Position numbers and translations under genes: made by a program. Positions 1 through 8,443 of a DNA stretch of 64,000 nt are shown piece by piece (positions within the stretch are counted from its first letter, which is position 1; each line of letters begins with the position of its first letter). Origin of the DNA: Lysobacter changpingensis. Its GTDB lineage: Bacteria > Pseudomonadota > Gammaproteobacteria > Xanthomonadales > Xanthomonadaceae. Location of the stretch: assembly GCF_017308985.1 (NCBI RefSeq), contig NZ_JADWPE010000001.1, forward strand, positions 124,001-188,000, given 5' to 3'. The notes under the pieces are model-generated. The model was given only the letters and a program-made list of their open reading frames with translations. It was not told the origin of the DNA and searched no databases.

Positions 1-1
1 C

Positions 2-916
2 GCGCCGCAGAAGGACATCGACGACGCGCAACGCCTGGCCGCGCTGGCGGGCGCGATGTCGGCCGCGCCGCGACAGGCAGTGGAAACGCTCGCGCCGGAG
101 ACGGTGACGACGCGCCGCGACAAGGTCGGCCTGTCGCGCGCCGACGCGACGGTGAACGGTCTCGTGCAGGACGCCGTGCTCGACACGGGCGCGGGCCTGT
201 CGGTGGTGTCGCAAAGCACCGCCACGAAGCTCGGCCTGCGCATGCTCGATGGCGCGGCGACCATCGGCAGCGCGGCCCGCCAGGCCGTGCCCACGCGCAT
301 CGGCATCGCCGAACGTTTCGCCTTCGCCGGGCTGGAACTGCGCGACGTCGCCTTCCTCGTGCTCGACGACGCGCAACTGCAACTGCCGGTGCCGGGCGGT
401 TATTCGATCGACGCGATCATCGGCTTCCCGGTGCTGCGCGAATTCCGGCGCCTGCGCTTCGAACGCGACGGCGCGCTGGTGCCGGAACCGGGGGCGCGCG
501 CCGCGACGACGGAGAACCTGCGCGTGGTGTCCAATGCGTTGTACGTGGACGCGAAAGTCCGCGACGTGCCGCTCGCGCTGCACCTGGACAGCGGCGGCCC
601 GCGCTCGTTCCTGACCACGCGCTTCGCGCAGCGTCATCCGCATCTCGTCGACGGCCTGCCGCGCAAGGACGAGCGCATGGCCGGCGCCGGCGGCTCCACC
701 ACGCGCGTTTCCGCGCTGATGCCGAACGCGCACGTCGATGTGGCCGGTGCGCGCGCCACGCTGGCGGAGCTGCCGGTCGTGGTCGAGGACGGCGCCCACG
801 TGCAGGCGCAGAACTTCGGCCTGATGGGCGGCGACGTGCTGGACCAGTTCGAGCACTGGACGCTGGATTTCGAGGCGATGACGTTCGAGGTGGGGGCGCG
901 GGTGGCTGGGGGATAA
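2..916 (+). CDS. retropepsin-like aspartyl protease family protein (5' partial)
   Basis: The reading frame is open to the left edge of the window, so the gene starts upstream and the ATG at 56 is probably internal. Counted from that ATG, a first acid-protease site AVLDTGAGLSVVSQ lies near residue 41 and a second, LHLDSGGPRSF, near residue 175. One chain therefore carries two DTG/DSG-type half sites, as in the fused retropepsin-like proteins of Gammaproteobacteria. The end (GGDVLDQFEHWTLDF) resembles the usual family C-terminus. The role is probably periplasmic proteolysis or peptide binding. No signal peptide can be judged because the N-terminus is missing. The second site reads DSG rather than DTG, which is tolerated in some members. 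Confidence 0.72.
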   Translation, partial: APQKDIDDAQRLAALAGAMSAAPRQAVETLAPETVTTRRDKVGLSRADATVNGLVQDAVLDTGAGLSVVSQSTATKLGLRMLDGAATIGSAARQAVPTRIGIAERFAFAGLELRDVAFLVLDDAQLQLPVPGGYSIDAIIGFPVLREFRRLRFERDGALVPEPGARAATTENLRVVSNALYVDAKVRDVPLALHLDSGGPRSFLTTRFAQRHPHLVDGLPRKDERMAGAGGSTTRVSALMPNAHVDVAGARATLAELPVVVEDGAHVQAQNFGLMGGDVLDQFEHWTLDFEAMTFEVGARVAGG

Positions 917-1001
917 AGACTCCGGCGCAGCCTTCCTCCGACATTCCAGCGAAAGCTCGAGCCCATTCTGCTCCTGGGGCTCTGCTTCGACGCGAGACGT
1001 T

Positions 1002-1062
1002 GCCCCTCACCCCAACCCCTCTCAGCTCTGCACTCCCTCCGGTCGCCGCAGGGAGAGGGGTT
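1002..1062. repeat. palindromic repeat, family A (copy 1, reverse orientation)
   Basis: This copy reads CCCCTCACCCCAACCCCTCTC with a distal GGGAGAGGGG arm. The same unit recurs near 4354, 11401, 39541, 48534 and 53889. It lies 85 bases after the protease stop and may act as a terminator or mRNA 3' end structure. Confidence 0.75.
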
Positions 1063-1146
1063 CAAACCGACCACACCACCTGCACGACACATTTACCCCG
1101 CTCCCCCGACCATCACCGCAACGCACGATTCCACGGGAGCGAACGC

Positions 1147-2118
1147 ATGGCCGGATCCGGCCGCATGGTGGTGGTCGCCGCGCTGCTCGGCAATGCGGCC
1201 GTCGCGGTCACCAAGTTCATCGCGGCGGCGTTCACCGGATCCTCGGCGATGCTCAGCGAAGGCGTGCATTCGCTGGTGGACACCAGCAACCAGGTGCTGA
1301 TGCTGCACGGCCTGCGGCGCGCGGCGAAACCGCCCGACGCCGCGCATCCCTTCGGCTACGGACGCGAGCTGTACTTCTGGGCGTTCATCGTCGCGCTGAT
1401 GGTGTTCGCGCTCGGCGCGGGCATCTCGTTCTACGAGGGCATCGTGCACCTGCGCCACCCGCGCGAGATCGAGAATCCGCTGGTGAACTACATCGTGCTG
1501 GGCGCATCCCTCGTCTTCGAAGGCGCGACCTGGTACGTGGCGCTGCGCGCATTCCGCGCGGCGAAGGGACGACGCGGCTGGATCCGCGCCTTCCGCGACA
1601 GCAAGGACGCCAGCACCTTCACCGTGCTGTTCGAGGACACCGCGGCGATGCTCGGCCTGCTGATCGCGCTGGCCGGCGTCGTCGCCGCGCAGGTCACCGG
1701 CGATCCGCGCTTCGACGGCTACGCGTCGCTGGGCATCGGCGCGGTGCTGGCGGTCACCGCGATCCTGCTCGCTCGCGAAACCAAGGGCCTGCTGCTGGGC
1801 GAGGCGGCGCAGCGGCAGGTGGTGAACGACATCCTGCGCATCGCCGACGACGACCCCGACGTGCGCTGCGCCAACGGCGTGCTGACGCAGCAGCTGGGGC
1901 CGGAGAGCATCATCGCCGCGCTCAGCGCCGACTTCCACGACGCGCTCACCACGCCGCAGATCGAAGCCTGCGTGATGCGCATCGAACGCGCCGTGCAGCG
2001 CACGCACCCGGACGTCACCGCACTGTTCGTCAAGCCGCAGACGGCCGAAACCTGGGCGCGGCGCAGTTCGCGATGGGATCCTGACCGCGTCACGCCCGAC
2101 AACATCGATGCGACGTGA
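1147..2118 (+). CDS. cation diffusion facilitator (CDF) family transporter, ZnT9-like
   Basis: This 323-residue inner-membrane protein probably exports Zn2+ or a similar divalent cation by proton antiport. The ATG at 1147 was chosen because GGAG sits seven bases upstream; the longer frame to 1000 lies in a repeat. The N-terminal half is hydrophobic with the usual CDF layout. The TM2 site SEGVHSLVDTSNQ carries HxxxD. The TM5 site reads LFEDTAAMLGL, with Glu-Asp replacing the usual HxxxD, as in the SLC30A9/ZnT9 branch. The last 110 residues form the cytoplasmic domain. The substrate cannot be read from the sequence. The SDR gene follows 131 bases later in the same direction, and a joint transcript is possible. 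Confidence 0.85.
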   Translation: MAGSGRMVVVAALLGNAAVAVTKFIAAAFTGSSAMLSEGVHSLVDTSNQVLMLHGLRRAAKPPDAAHPFGYGRELYFWAFIVALMVFALGAGISFYEGIVHLRHPREIENPLVNYIVLGASLVFEGATWYVALRAFRAAKGRRGWIRAFRDSKDASTFTVLFEDTAAMLGLLIALAGVVAAQVTGDPRFDGYASLGIGAVLAVTAILLARETKGLLLGEAAQRQVVNDILRIADDDPDVRCANGVLTQQLGPESIIAALSADFHDALTTPQIEACVMRIERAVQRTHPDVTALFVKPQTAETWARRSSRWDPDRVTPDNIDAT

Positions 2119-2249
2119 GGGCATCCGTTCGACGTCGCGCTCCGCCCCGCGCAAAGCCATCGTGAAGATGAATCCACCGTCGCGTCACGCCTGTCCAACG
2201 ACGCGGATGCGAGCGTCGAGGCACACGCGGAGTGCGAACGGAGGCCGCA

Positions 2250-3131
2250 ATGAGCGCTTTCAAAGCCATCCAGGACCAGGTCATCGTCGTCACCGGCGCG
2301 AGCAGCGGGATCGGATTGGCGACCGCCGTCGCGGCCGCGCAGCGCGGCGCGGCCGTCGCGTTGCTTGCGCGCAGCGCGGAAACGCTGCGCGACGTGGTCG
2401 AGGAGATCAACGCCGGCGGCGGGCGGGCGCTGGCGATTCCCACCGACGTCGGCGACATCGATGCCGTGCAGGCCGCCGCGCGGGCGGTCGCCACGGAATT
2501 CGGGCGCATCGATACGTGGGTGAACAACGCGGGCGTGTCGATCTACGGCATGCTCGAAAACACCAACCTCGACGACGCGCGCCGCCTGTTCGACACCAAC
2601 TTCTGGGGCGTGGTGCACGGCAGCCTGTGCGCCCTCCCCCACCTGCGCGCGAACGGCGGCGTGCTGATCAACGTCGGCAGCGAGGTGTCCGAAGCGGTGG
2701 TGCCGCTGCAGGGCGTGTACGCCGCCAGCAAGCACGCGGTGAAGGGATTCACCGACACCCTGCGCGTCGAACTGGAGAACGTTGAGGATGCGAACGTGTG
2801 CGTGGTGCTGATCCAGCCCACCGCCGTCGACACGCCCTTCCCCGAGCACGCGCGCAACACGATGCCGCGCGAGCCGAAGCTGCCGACGCCGCAGATCGAT
2901 CCGGAACAGGTCGCCGACGCGATCCTGCACGCGGCCGAGAAAGGCGGACGCGACGTCAAGGTCGGCGCGATGGCGCGCGTGAACACCGCGACCTCGCACC
3001 TGTTCCCGCGACTGGCCGATCGCATGTCGGCGAAACAGGCGCAGCGACAGCAGCGCGACGAGGCGCCGCGCAATCCGATGGGCACGCTGTACACGCCGGG
3101 CGAGGCGGGCCGGATCCACGGGTCGCGTTGA
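2250..3131 (+). CDS. SDR family NAD(P)-dependent oxidoreductase
   Basis: This 293-residue classical short-chain dehydrogenase has a Rossmann cofactor motif VVTGASSGIGLATAV near residue 15, NNAG near residue 94, and a catalytic YAASK with Ser about a dozen residues before it. The ATG at 2250 follows a GAGG ribosome binding site; a GTG at 2232 in frame is less likely. It is somewhat longer than the 250-residue family norm, with a basic C-terminal tail rich in Gln and Arg. The substrate is unknown. Neighbours (a transporter and a hydrolase) give no pathway clue. Confidence 0.87.
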   Translation: MSAFKAIQDQVIVVTGASSGIGLATAVAAAQRGAAVALLARSAETLRDVVEEINAGGGRALAIPTDVGDIDAVQAAARAVATEFGRIDTWVNNAGVSIYGMLENTNLDDARRLFDTNFWGVVHGSLCALPHLRANGGVLINVGSEVSEAVVPLQGVYAASKHAVKGFTDTLRVELENVEDANVCVVLIQPTAVDTPFPEHARNTMPREPKLPTPQIDPEQVADAILHAAEKGGRDVKVGAMARVNTATSHLFPRLADRMSAKQAQRQQRDEAPRNPMGTLYTPGEAGRIHGSR

Positions 3132-3285
3132 TCCCGCGCACGGTCGTCCGGCTCTTGCAGCGTCGGCCTCGACGCGCGCTACACACCGATACAAAACCCC
3201 CGCCCCGCGAACACATCCGCGATACGCGGTTCCACGACGCTGTCTCCGCCGCGCCGCTGAAGGCGCCCCATCCCGGAGCACGACC

Positions 3286-4347
3286 ATGGACCGCACTGCC
3301 CCAGACCGCATCGACCCGCTGCGCCGCCGCTTCCTCGGCACCGCCGCCGCCAGCCTCGCCGCCGCTTCCTTCGGCCTGACCACCGCCTCCGCCAGCGCCG
3401 CCACGCCGCGTCCGCCGGCGCGCGGCACGGCCGGCTCCGGCGCGAACGCCACCCTCGGCCCCGTCCGGCAGATCCGCGCCGGCGTGCTCGACGTCGGCTA
3501 CGTCGATGCCGGTCCCGCCGACGGCGCGCCGGTGCTCCTGCTGCACGGCTGGCCGTACGACATCCACAGCTACGCCGAGGTGGTGCCGCTGCTCACGGCC
3601 GCCGGGTATCGCGTGATCGTCCCGCACCTGCGCGGCTACGGCAGCACGCGCTTCCTTTCGCCCGACACGCCGCGCAACGCCCAGCCCGCCGCGCTGGCGG
3701 ACGATGTCGTGCAGCTGATGGATGCGCTGGACATTCCGCGCGCCGTCGTCGCCGGTTACGACTGGGGCGGCCGTTCGGCCGACATCGTCGCCGCGCTGTG
3801 GCCGGAGCGCGTCAAGGCGCTGGTCGCGGTGAGCGGCTACCTCATCGGCAGCCAGCAGGCCTCGCAGGCGCCGCTCGCACCGCAGGCCGAGCTGCAGTGC
3901 TGGTACCAGTTCTACTTCGCCACCGATCGCGGTCGCGCCGGCTACGAACGCAACCGCCACGAGTTCGCGAAGCTGATCTGGAAACTCGCCTCGCCGAAGT
4001 GGGCCTTCGATGATGCGACCTTCGACCGCAGCGCCGCCGCGCTGGAGAACCCGGACCATGTGGACATCGTCATCCACAACTATCGCTGGCGCCTGGGGCT
4101 CGCGCCAGGCGAGGCGAAGTACGATGCGATCGAACGCAGGCTGGCGGGCTTCCCGTCGATCGCGGTGCCGACGATCACGCTGGAAGGCGACGCCAACGGC
4201 GCACCGCATCCTTCGCCGGAAAGTTATGCGAAGCGCTACACGGGCAAGTACGAACATCGCCTGCTGACCGGCGGGATCGGCCACAACCCGCCGCAGGAAG
4301 CGCCGCGCGCGTTCGCGCAGGCGGTGGTGGATGTGGATCGGATGTGA
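3286..4347 (+). CDS. Tat-exported alpha/beta hydrolase, epoxide-hydrolase-like
   Basis: The 353-residue protein begins with a twin-arginine signal: RRRFLGTAAASLAAASFG, followed by an Ala-rich cleavage region. The mature part is an alpha/beta hydrolase. HGWPYDIHSY is the HGWP oxyanion motif. GYDWGGRSAD places Asp at the nucleophile elbow, as in epoxide hydrolases and haloalkane dehalogenases. The C-terminal GIGHNPPQEAP supplies the catalytic His. A periplasmic hydrolase acting on an epoxide or related small substrate is likely, but the exact substrate is unknown. It starts 154 bases after the SDR and is followed at once by a family A repeat, so it probably ends a transcript. Confidence 0.8.
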   Translation: MDRTAPDRIDPLRRRFLGTAAASLAAASFGLTTASASAATPRPPARGTAGSGANATLGPVRQIRAGVLDVGYVDAGPADGAPVLLLHGWPYDIHSYAEVVPLLTAAGYRVIVPHLRGYGSTRFLSPDTPRNAQPAALADDVVQLMDALDIPRAVVAGYDWGGRSADIVAALWPERVKALVAVSGYLIGSQQASQAPLAPQAELQCWYQFYFATDRGRAGYERNRHEFAKLIWKLASPKWAFDDATFDRSAAALENPDHVDIVIHNYRWRLGLAPGEAKYDAIERRLAGFPSIAVPTITLEGDANGAPHPSPESYAKRYTGKYEHRLLTGGIGHNPPQEAPRAFAQAVVDVDRM

Positions 4348-4353
4348 GTTTTC

Positions 4354-4390
4354 GAGCCCCTCGCACTACGGGAGAGGGCTGGGGTGAGGG
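4354..4390. repeat. palindromic repeat, family A (copy 2)
   Basis: GAGCCCCTCGC...GGGAGAGGGCTGGGG followed by TGAGGG begins six bases after the hydrolase stop codon. The left arm is slightly degenerate compared with the other copies. It can form a short stem and may terminate or stabilise the hydrolase transcript. Confidence 0.7.
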
Positions 4391-4575
4391 TCGCGACGTG
4401 CGGTGCGGTGATGTCTCGACACGGACAGCACACGCTTCTCTTCGGCGCGCTCGCCGCGAGCGGCTTCACCCCTCCCCTAACCTCCCTGCATTCGCAGGGC
4501 AGGCAGCCAAACGCTCTCCACACCCACGAAGAACATGGACGGCAGCATCACGCCCGCCCGCCGATATTCCGCGAC

Positions 4576-6873
4576 ATGGAACCCTTCCCCGTCGAGCGCA
4601 GCCTCATCCGGTTGCGCGTACGCGAACATGCGGCCTACGTCAGCGCCAGCGACACCGTGCTGGCGACCGGCACCACGGGCTTCATCGACGGCGGCGAGGA
4701 AGGACTGTACGTCCGGCAGACGCGGCTGCTCAGCCGCTACCGCTGCTTCATCGGGCGCCGGAGGCCGCGTCCGGTCACGCTCAGCAGCGTGCGCCAGGAC
4801 AGCTGGATGGGGTACTACGTCGTGCCCGCGCCCGGGGTCGGCGAAGCGGAGCCGGACGACCTCGCCTCCGCCGCCGCGCAACAGGCGCTGGAGCTGCGCG
4901 TCTCGCGATGGGTCGGCGACGGCATGCGCGAGGAATACGCGCTGACCAACTTCACGCAGGAAGCGGTGGCCTTCCGCCTCGCACTGGACGTCGACGCCGA
5001 TTTCGCCGACACCGAGGAAGCCCGCGCCCAGCGCCTGCAGAAAGGCACGACCAAACGCCGTTGGCGGCGGTGCGGGGACCATCACGAACTCACCTTCGAC
5101 TACACCGTCGCGCGCGAGGTGCGCCGCGACGGCAAGCGCCAGCGGCTGCGCTTCGACGCCGGCCTCACGCTGCGCATCGAAACCGACGACGACGTGGTGC
5201 CACGCCATCGCGACGGACGCATCGCGTTCGACATCGAGCTCGCGCCGGGCCAGACCTGGGAAGGCCGGCTGCAATGGATCGCGCGCTTCGGCGAGGACAC
5301 CCTGCCCTGCCCCGCGCCCGATCGCGAACTCGACGGCGCGGAATCGCAACAGGATCCGCACGGCAGCTACCTGGGCGTGGCGACCGACATCGACGCGCTC
5401 GATCGCGACAGTCTGTCCGGCGCAGTGGACAGTGCGGTGCATCGTGCGCGAATGGATCTCGCCGCGCTGCGGCTGCCACGCTTCGATCGCGGACCGGACG
5501 CCTGGACGGTCGCCGCCGGCCTGCCGATGTACATCGCGTTGTTCGGTCGCGACACGCTCACCACGGCGCAGCAGGTCGCGATCCTCGGGCCGGAAGTGCT
5601 GCGCGGCACATTGCCGGTGATGGCCGACTGGCAGGGCCGGCACGAAGATCCATGGCGCGATGAAGCGCCCGGCCGCATCCTGCACGAAGCGCATCCGGGC
5701 CCGCTCGCCCAGCTCCAGTTCAAACCGAAGGACCGCTACTACGGCACGCTCACCGGGCCCGGCCTGTTCTGCACGGCGCTGGCGCATCTGTGGCAATGGA
5801 CCGGCGATCGCCACGCGGTCGCACCGCTCATCGAACCGGCGATGGCCGCGCTTCGCTGGCTCGACGAACGCGCGTGCGACGAGGCGCACGGCTTCCACGC
5901 GATCGCCACGCGTTCGCGCGACGGGCTGAAGAACCAGACGTGGAAGGATTCCGACGACAGCATCGTCGAGGAAGACGGTCGCACCGCCGATCACCCCGTC
6001 GCGACCTGCGAGGAACAGGGCCAGGCGTACGCGGCCAAGCACGCGATGGCGCAGGTGCTCGACGCGCTGGGCCGCAAGCGCGAGGCGAAACGGCTGGCCG
6101 ACAGCGCGCAATCGCTGCGCGAGCGCTTCGACGAAACGTACTGGATGGACGACGTGGGCTGCTACGCGATGGCGCTCGGACGCGACGGCCACCTGGTGCG
6201 TTCGGTCGGTTCCAACGCGCTGCGCTGCGTGGGTTCGGGCATCGTGCCGGACGAGCGCATCCCGCGCCTGATGGAGCGCATGTTCGCGCCGGACATCTTC
6301 AGCGGCTGGGGCATCCGCACGCTGTCCAGCGACCATCCGGCCTACAACCCGTACGCCTATCATCGCGGCACGGTATGGCCGGTGGAACATGGCGCGATCG
6401 TGCGCGGCCTCTTCCACCATGCGCAGTTCGATCGCCTGGAACAGCTGTGCCGCGCGCAGTTCGAGATCGCGTCCGCGTTCGACCAGGACCGCCTGCCCGA
6501 ATGCTTCAGCGGCCATCCGCGCGACAAGCGGCATCCGTTCCCGGCGACGTACCCGCCGGCGAACTCGCCGCAGGCATGGTCGGCCAGCGCGGTGCTGATG
6601 TACGTGCAGTCGCTGCTGGGCCTGCAGCCGTTCGCCGCGTTGGGGCTGCTGCTGGTCGATCCGCAACTTCCACGCTGGCTGCCCGCGCTGACGCTGTACC
6701 GGCTGCGCGTCGGCAAGGCGCGCGTGACGCTGCATTTCCGGCGCGATGCGGATGGACGAAGCCGGTTCGAGGTGCGGGATCTGGAAGGCGAGCTGACGGT
6801 GCGCGCGGCGCATGCGCAGTGGCGCGACGTGATGGCGACGCAGGGGGAGATCCGCGAGCGGTTCGGCGTGTGA
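4576..6873 (+). CDS. amylo-alpha-1,6-glucosidase / glycogen debranching-like glycoside hydrolase
   Basis: A 765-residue protein with an N-terminal GDE_N-like beta domain (about residues 1-290) and a C-terminal (alpha/alpha)6 barrel. The family hallmarks are FGRDTLTTA, KDRYYGTLTGPGLFCTAL, WKDSDDSIV and YHRGTVWPVEHG. These enzymes remove alpha-1,6 branch glucosyl units from glycogen-like polymers, and many are uncharacterised. No signal peptide is evident, so it should be cytoplasmic. The ATG at 4576 (MEPFPVERSL) starts the conserved part. The frame stays open to 4384, but that stretch lies in repeat DNA and looks non-coding. The ribosome binding site at 4576 is weak. It is a stand-alone gene without glycogen synthesis genes beside it. 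Confidence 0.8.
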   Translation: MEPFPVERSLIRLRVREHAAYVSASDTVLATGTTGFIDGGEEGLYVRQTRLLSRYRCFIGRRRPRPVTLSSVRQDSWMGYYVVPAPGVGEAEPDDLASAAAQQALELRVSRWVGDGMREEYALTNFTQEAVAFRLALDVDADFADTEEARAQRLQKGTTKRRWRRCGDHHELTFDYTVAREVRRDGKRQRLRFDAGLTLRIETDDDVVPRHRDGRIAFDIELAPGQTWEGRLQWIARFGEDTLPCPAPDRELDGAESQQDPHGSYLGVATDIDALDRDSLSGAVDSAVHRARMDLAALRLPRFDRGPDAWTVAAGLPMYIALFGRDTLTTAQQVAILGPEVLRGTLPVMADWQGRHEDPWRDEAPGRILHEAHPGPLAQLQFKPKDRYYGTLTGPGLFCTALAHLWQWTGDRHAVAPLIEPAMAALRWLDERACDEAHGFHAIATRSRDGLKNQTWKDSDDSIVEEDGRTADHPVATCEEQGQAYAAKHAMAQVLDALGRKREAKRLADSAQSLRERFDETYWMDDVGCYAMALGRDGHLVRSVGSNALRCVGSGIVPDERIPRLMERMFAPDIFSGWGIRTLSSDHPAYNPYAYHRGTVWPVEHGAIVRGLFHHAQFDRLEQLCRAQFEIASAFDQDRLPECFSGHPRDKRHPFPATYPPANSPQAWSASAVLMYVQSLLGLQPFAALGLLLVDPQLPRWLPALTLYRLRVGKARVTLHFRRDADGRSRFEVRDLEGELTVRAAHAQWRDVMATQGEIRERFGV

Positions 6874-6905
6874 ATGGCCGCAACAACTCCGCTCTTGCAG
6901 CTCTT

Positions 6906-6978
6906 GTAGCCCGGGTAAGCGCAGCGCACCCGGGGGCCTGTCACGCTCACCCGGGTGCGCTCCGCTTACCCGGGCTAC
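6906..6978. repeat. inverted pair of GTAG-headed REP elements (family B, BIME-like)
   Basis: Two 29-base units face each other with 15 bases between them. Each has a GTAG head and a CCCGGGT...ACCCGGG stem around AAGCGNAGCGC. GTAG-type heads are characteristic of REP sequences mobilised by RAYT (TnpA-REP) enzymes. The pair lies between two convergent genes. No RAYT gene is present in the window. Confidence 0.85.
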
Positions 6979-6991
6979 AAAAGCGCACACG

Positions 6992-7951
6992 CTACCGCAG
7001 CCGCGGCAACACCTCCCGCCCGAACACCTCCACGAACTCCCGCTGCCACCGGTTCACGTTGTGCAGGTACAACGCATCGAACCCGAGCGACGCGTATTCG
7101 CGCAACCACTGCACGTGCCGCGCGGGATCGGCCGACACGTGCACCGCTTCGGCGACCTTCTCCGGCGCCACCTGTTCGCCCAGCGCCTCGTACGCCTGCG
7201 GCGTGCACAGGTCTTCCGACAGGTCCGCCTCCAGGACGTTCGTGCGCCACTGCTCGTGCGCGCCGCGCAGCGCGTCGTCCTCCGAACGCGCGTACGACAG
7301 CTTCACCTGCAGGATCACCGGCTTGCCCTCGCCGCCGTTCGCGCGGAACGCCTCGACGATCGGCCGCAGTGTCTCCATCGGCTGGCTCATGGTGATGAGC
7401 CCGTCGGCCCAGCCGGCGCCCCATGCCGCGGTCTCCGGCGACAGCGCGGCGACGTGCACGTCCGGCGGCGCCCCGGGCCGCGTGAACAGCTGCGCATGCG
7501 AAACACGGAACGCACCGCGATGGTTCACCGTCTCGCCGCGCCAGAGCGCGCGCATCACCTCCACCGCCTCCAGCAACCGACGATTGCGCGCGTCCTTCGA
7601 TGGCCATTCCTCGCCGGTGATGCATTCGTTCAGCGCTTCGCCGCTGCCCACCGCCATCCAGAATCGCCCGGGAAACATCGACGCCAACGTCGCCGCGGCC
7701 TGCGCGATCACCGCCGGGTGGTAGCGCCCGACCGGCGCATTGACCACGCCGAACGTCGCATCCGTGCGCGCCATCGCCGCGCCGAGCCAGCTCCACGCAT
7801 GGCCGCTGTGCCCCTGCGCGCGGCTCCACGGATGGAAATGGTCCGAACACATCATCCCGTCGAAGCCCGCTTCCCGCGCGCGCGCGACGAGTTCGAGCAG
7901 CTCGCCCGGCGGAAACTGTTCGTGCGATGCGTGGAATCCGATGCGGGACAT
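6992..7951 (-). CDS. LLM-class flavin-dependent oxidoreductase (TIGR03885-like, non-F420)
   Basis: A 319-residue luciferase-like monooxygenase fold protein. The opening MSRIGFHASHEQFPPGEL and CSDHFHPWSRAQGHSG match the subgroup I know as a probable non-F420 flavin oxidoreductase, related to F420-dependent glucose-6-phosphate dehydrogenase. It should use FMN or a reduced flavin; the substrate is unknown. The ATG at 7951 is preceded by AAGG at a good distance, and the frame upstream is an antisense extension. It is divergent from the ASRT operon with only 114 bases between the starts, so a shared control region is likely. Confidence 0.83.
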   Translation of the reverse strand: MSRIGFHASHEQFPPGELLELVARAREAGFDGMMCSDHFHPWSRAQGHSGHAWSWLGAAMARTDATFGVVNAPVGRYHPAVIAQAAATLASMFPGRFWMAVGSGEALNECITGEEWPSKDARNRRLLEAVEVMRALWRGETVNHRGAFRVSHAQLFTRPGAPPDVHVAALSPETAAWGAGWADGLITMSQPMETLRPIVEAFRANGGEGKPVILQVKLSYARSEDDALRGAHEQWRTNVLEADLSEDLCTPQAYEALGEQVAPEKVAEAVHVSADPARHVQWLREYASLGFDALYLHNVNRWQREFVEVFGREVLPRLR

Positions 7952-8065
7952 GCGTGTGCCTTCGCGCCATGCGCTTTCGCCATCGAGCCTACGCGCGCGG
8001 CGTGAACGCGATGCCATCGCGCGCCCGTGACACGCCCTTGCCGCCACGCGTGCTACATCGCATTC

Positions 8066-8443
8066 ATGGACACGAAGATCGGACACCGGCGGTGGGCCAT
8101 CGCCGAAGGCTACATTCCCGGCCGCAGCAACGGGCCGGCGCCGGAACTGGAAAGCCACGAAGCCTGTTGCATCCTGAACGCGACCGACGAAGCGGCGAAC
8201 GTCCGCATCCATGTGTACTACGAGGACCGCGACCCGGTCGGCCCCTACGAACTCACCGTGCCGGCGCGCCGCACGAAGCATCTGCGCTTCAACGAGCTCG
8301 ACGATCCCGAACCCATTCCGCGCGACACGCCGTACGCGAGCGTCATCGAATCCGACGTGCCGATCGTGGTGCAGCACACGCGGCTGGATTCGCGCCAGGC
8401 CGAGAACGCGCTGATGAGCACCATCGCCTTCGGACAGGGATGA
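8066..8443 (+). CDS. sensory rhodopsin transducer (ASRT) family protein, canonical paralogue
   Basis: This 125-residue protein has the same length as Anabaena ASRT and carries its conserved blocks: WAIAEGYIPGRSNGP, PVGPYELTVPARRTKHLRFN, and VPIVVQHTRLDSRQAENAL. ASRT is a soluble beta-sandwich tetramer that binds the sensory rhodopsin in Anabaena. The wider superfamily, found mostly without rhodopsins, has been proposed to bind small, perhaps carbohydrate-like ligands. No rhodopsin gene exists in this window. The stop overlaps the ATG of the lactone-oxidase gene (ATGA), and a divergent paralogue follows that gene. Ligand-sensing for the neighbouring oxidase is therefore a reasonable inference. 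The ATG at 8066 aligns with the family start. Confidence 0.9.
   Translation: MDTKIGHRRWAIAEGYIPGRSNGPAPELESHEACCILNATDEAANVRIHVYYEDRDPVGPYELTVPARRTKHLRFNELDDPEPIPRDTPYASVIESDVPIVVQHTRLDSRQAENALMSTIAFGQG

Noticed and set aside
1093-2160. 355-codon minus frame opposite the CDF gene
   Set aside because: Composition is typical of an antisense shadow, and the plus strand has a conserved transporter.
4384-4575. 64 extra codons at the start of the debranching-type enzyme
   Set aside because: The stretch contains a family A repeat and lacks family similarity. Conserved sequence begins at the ATG at 4576.
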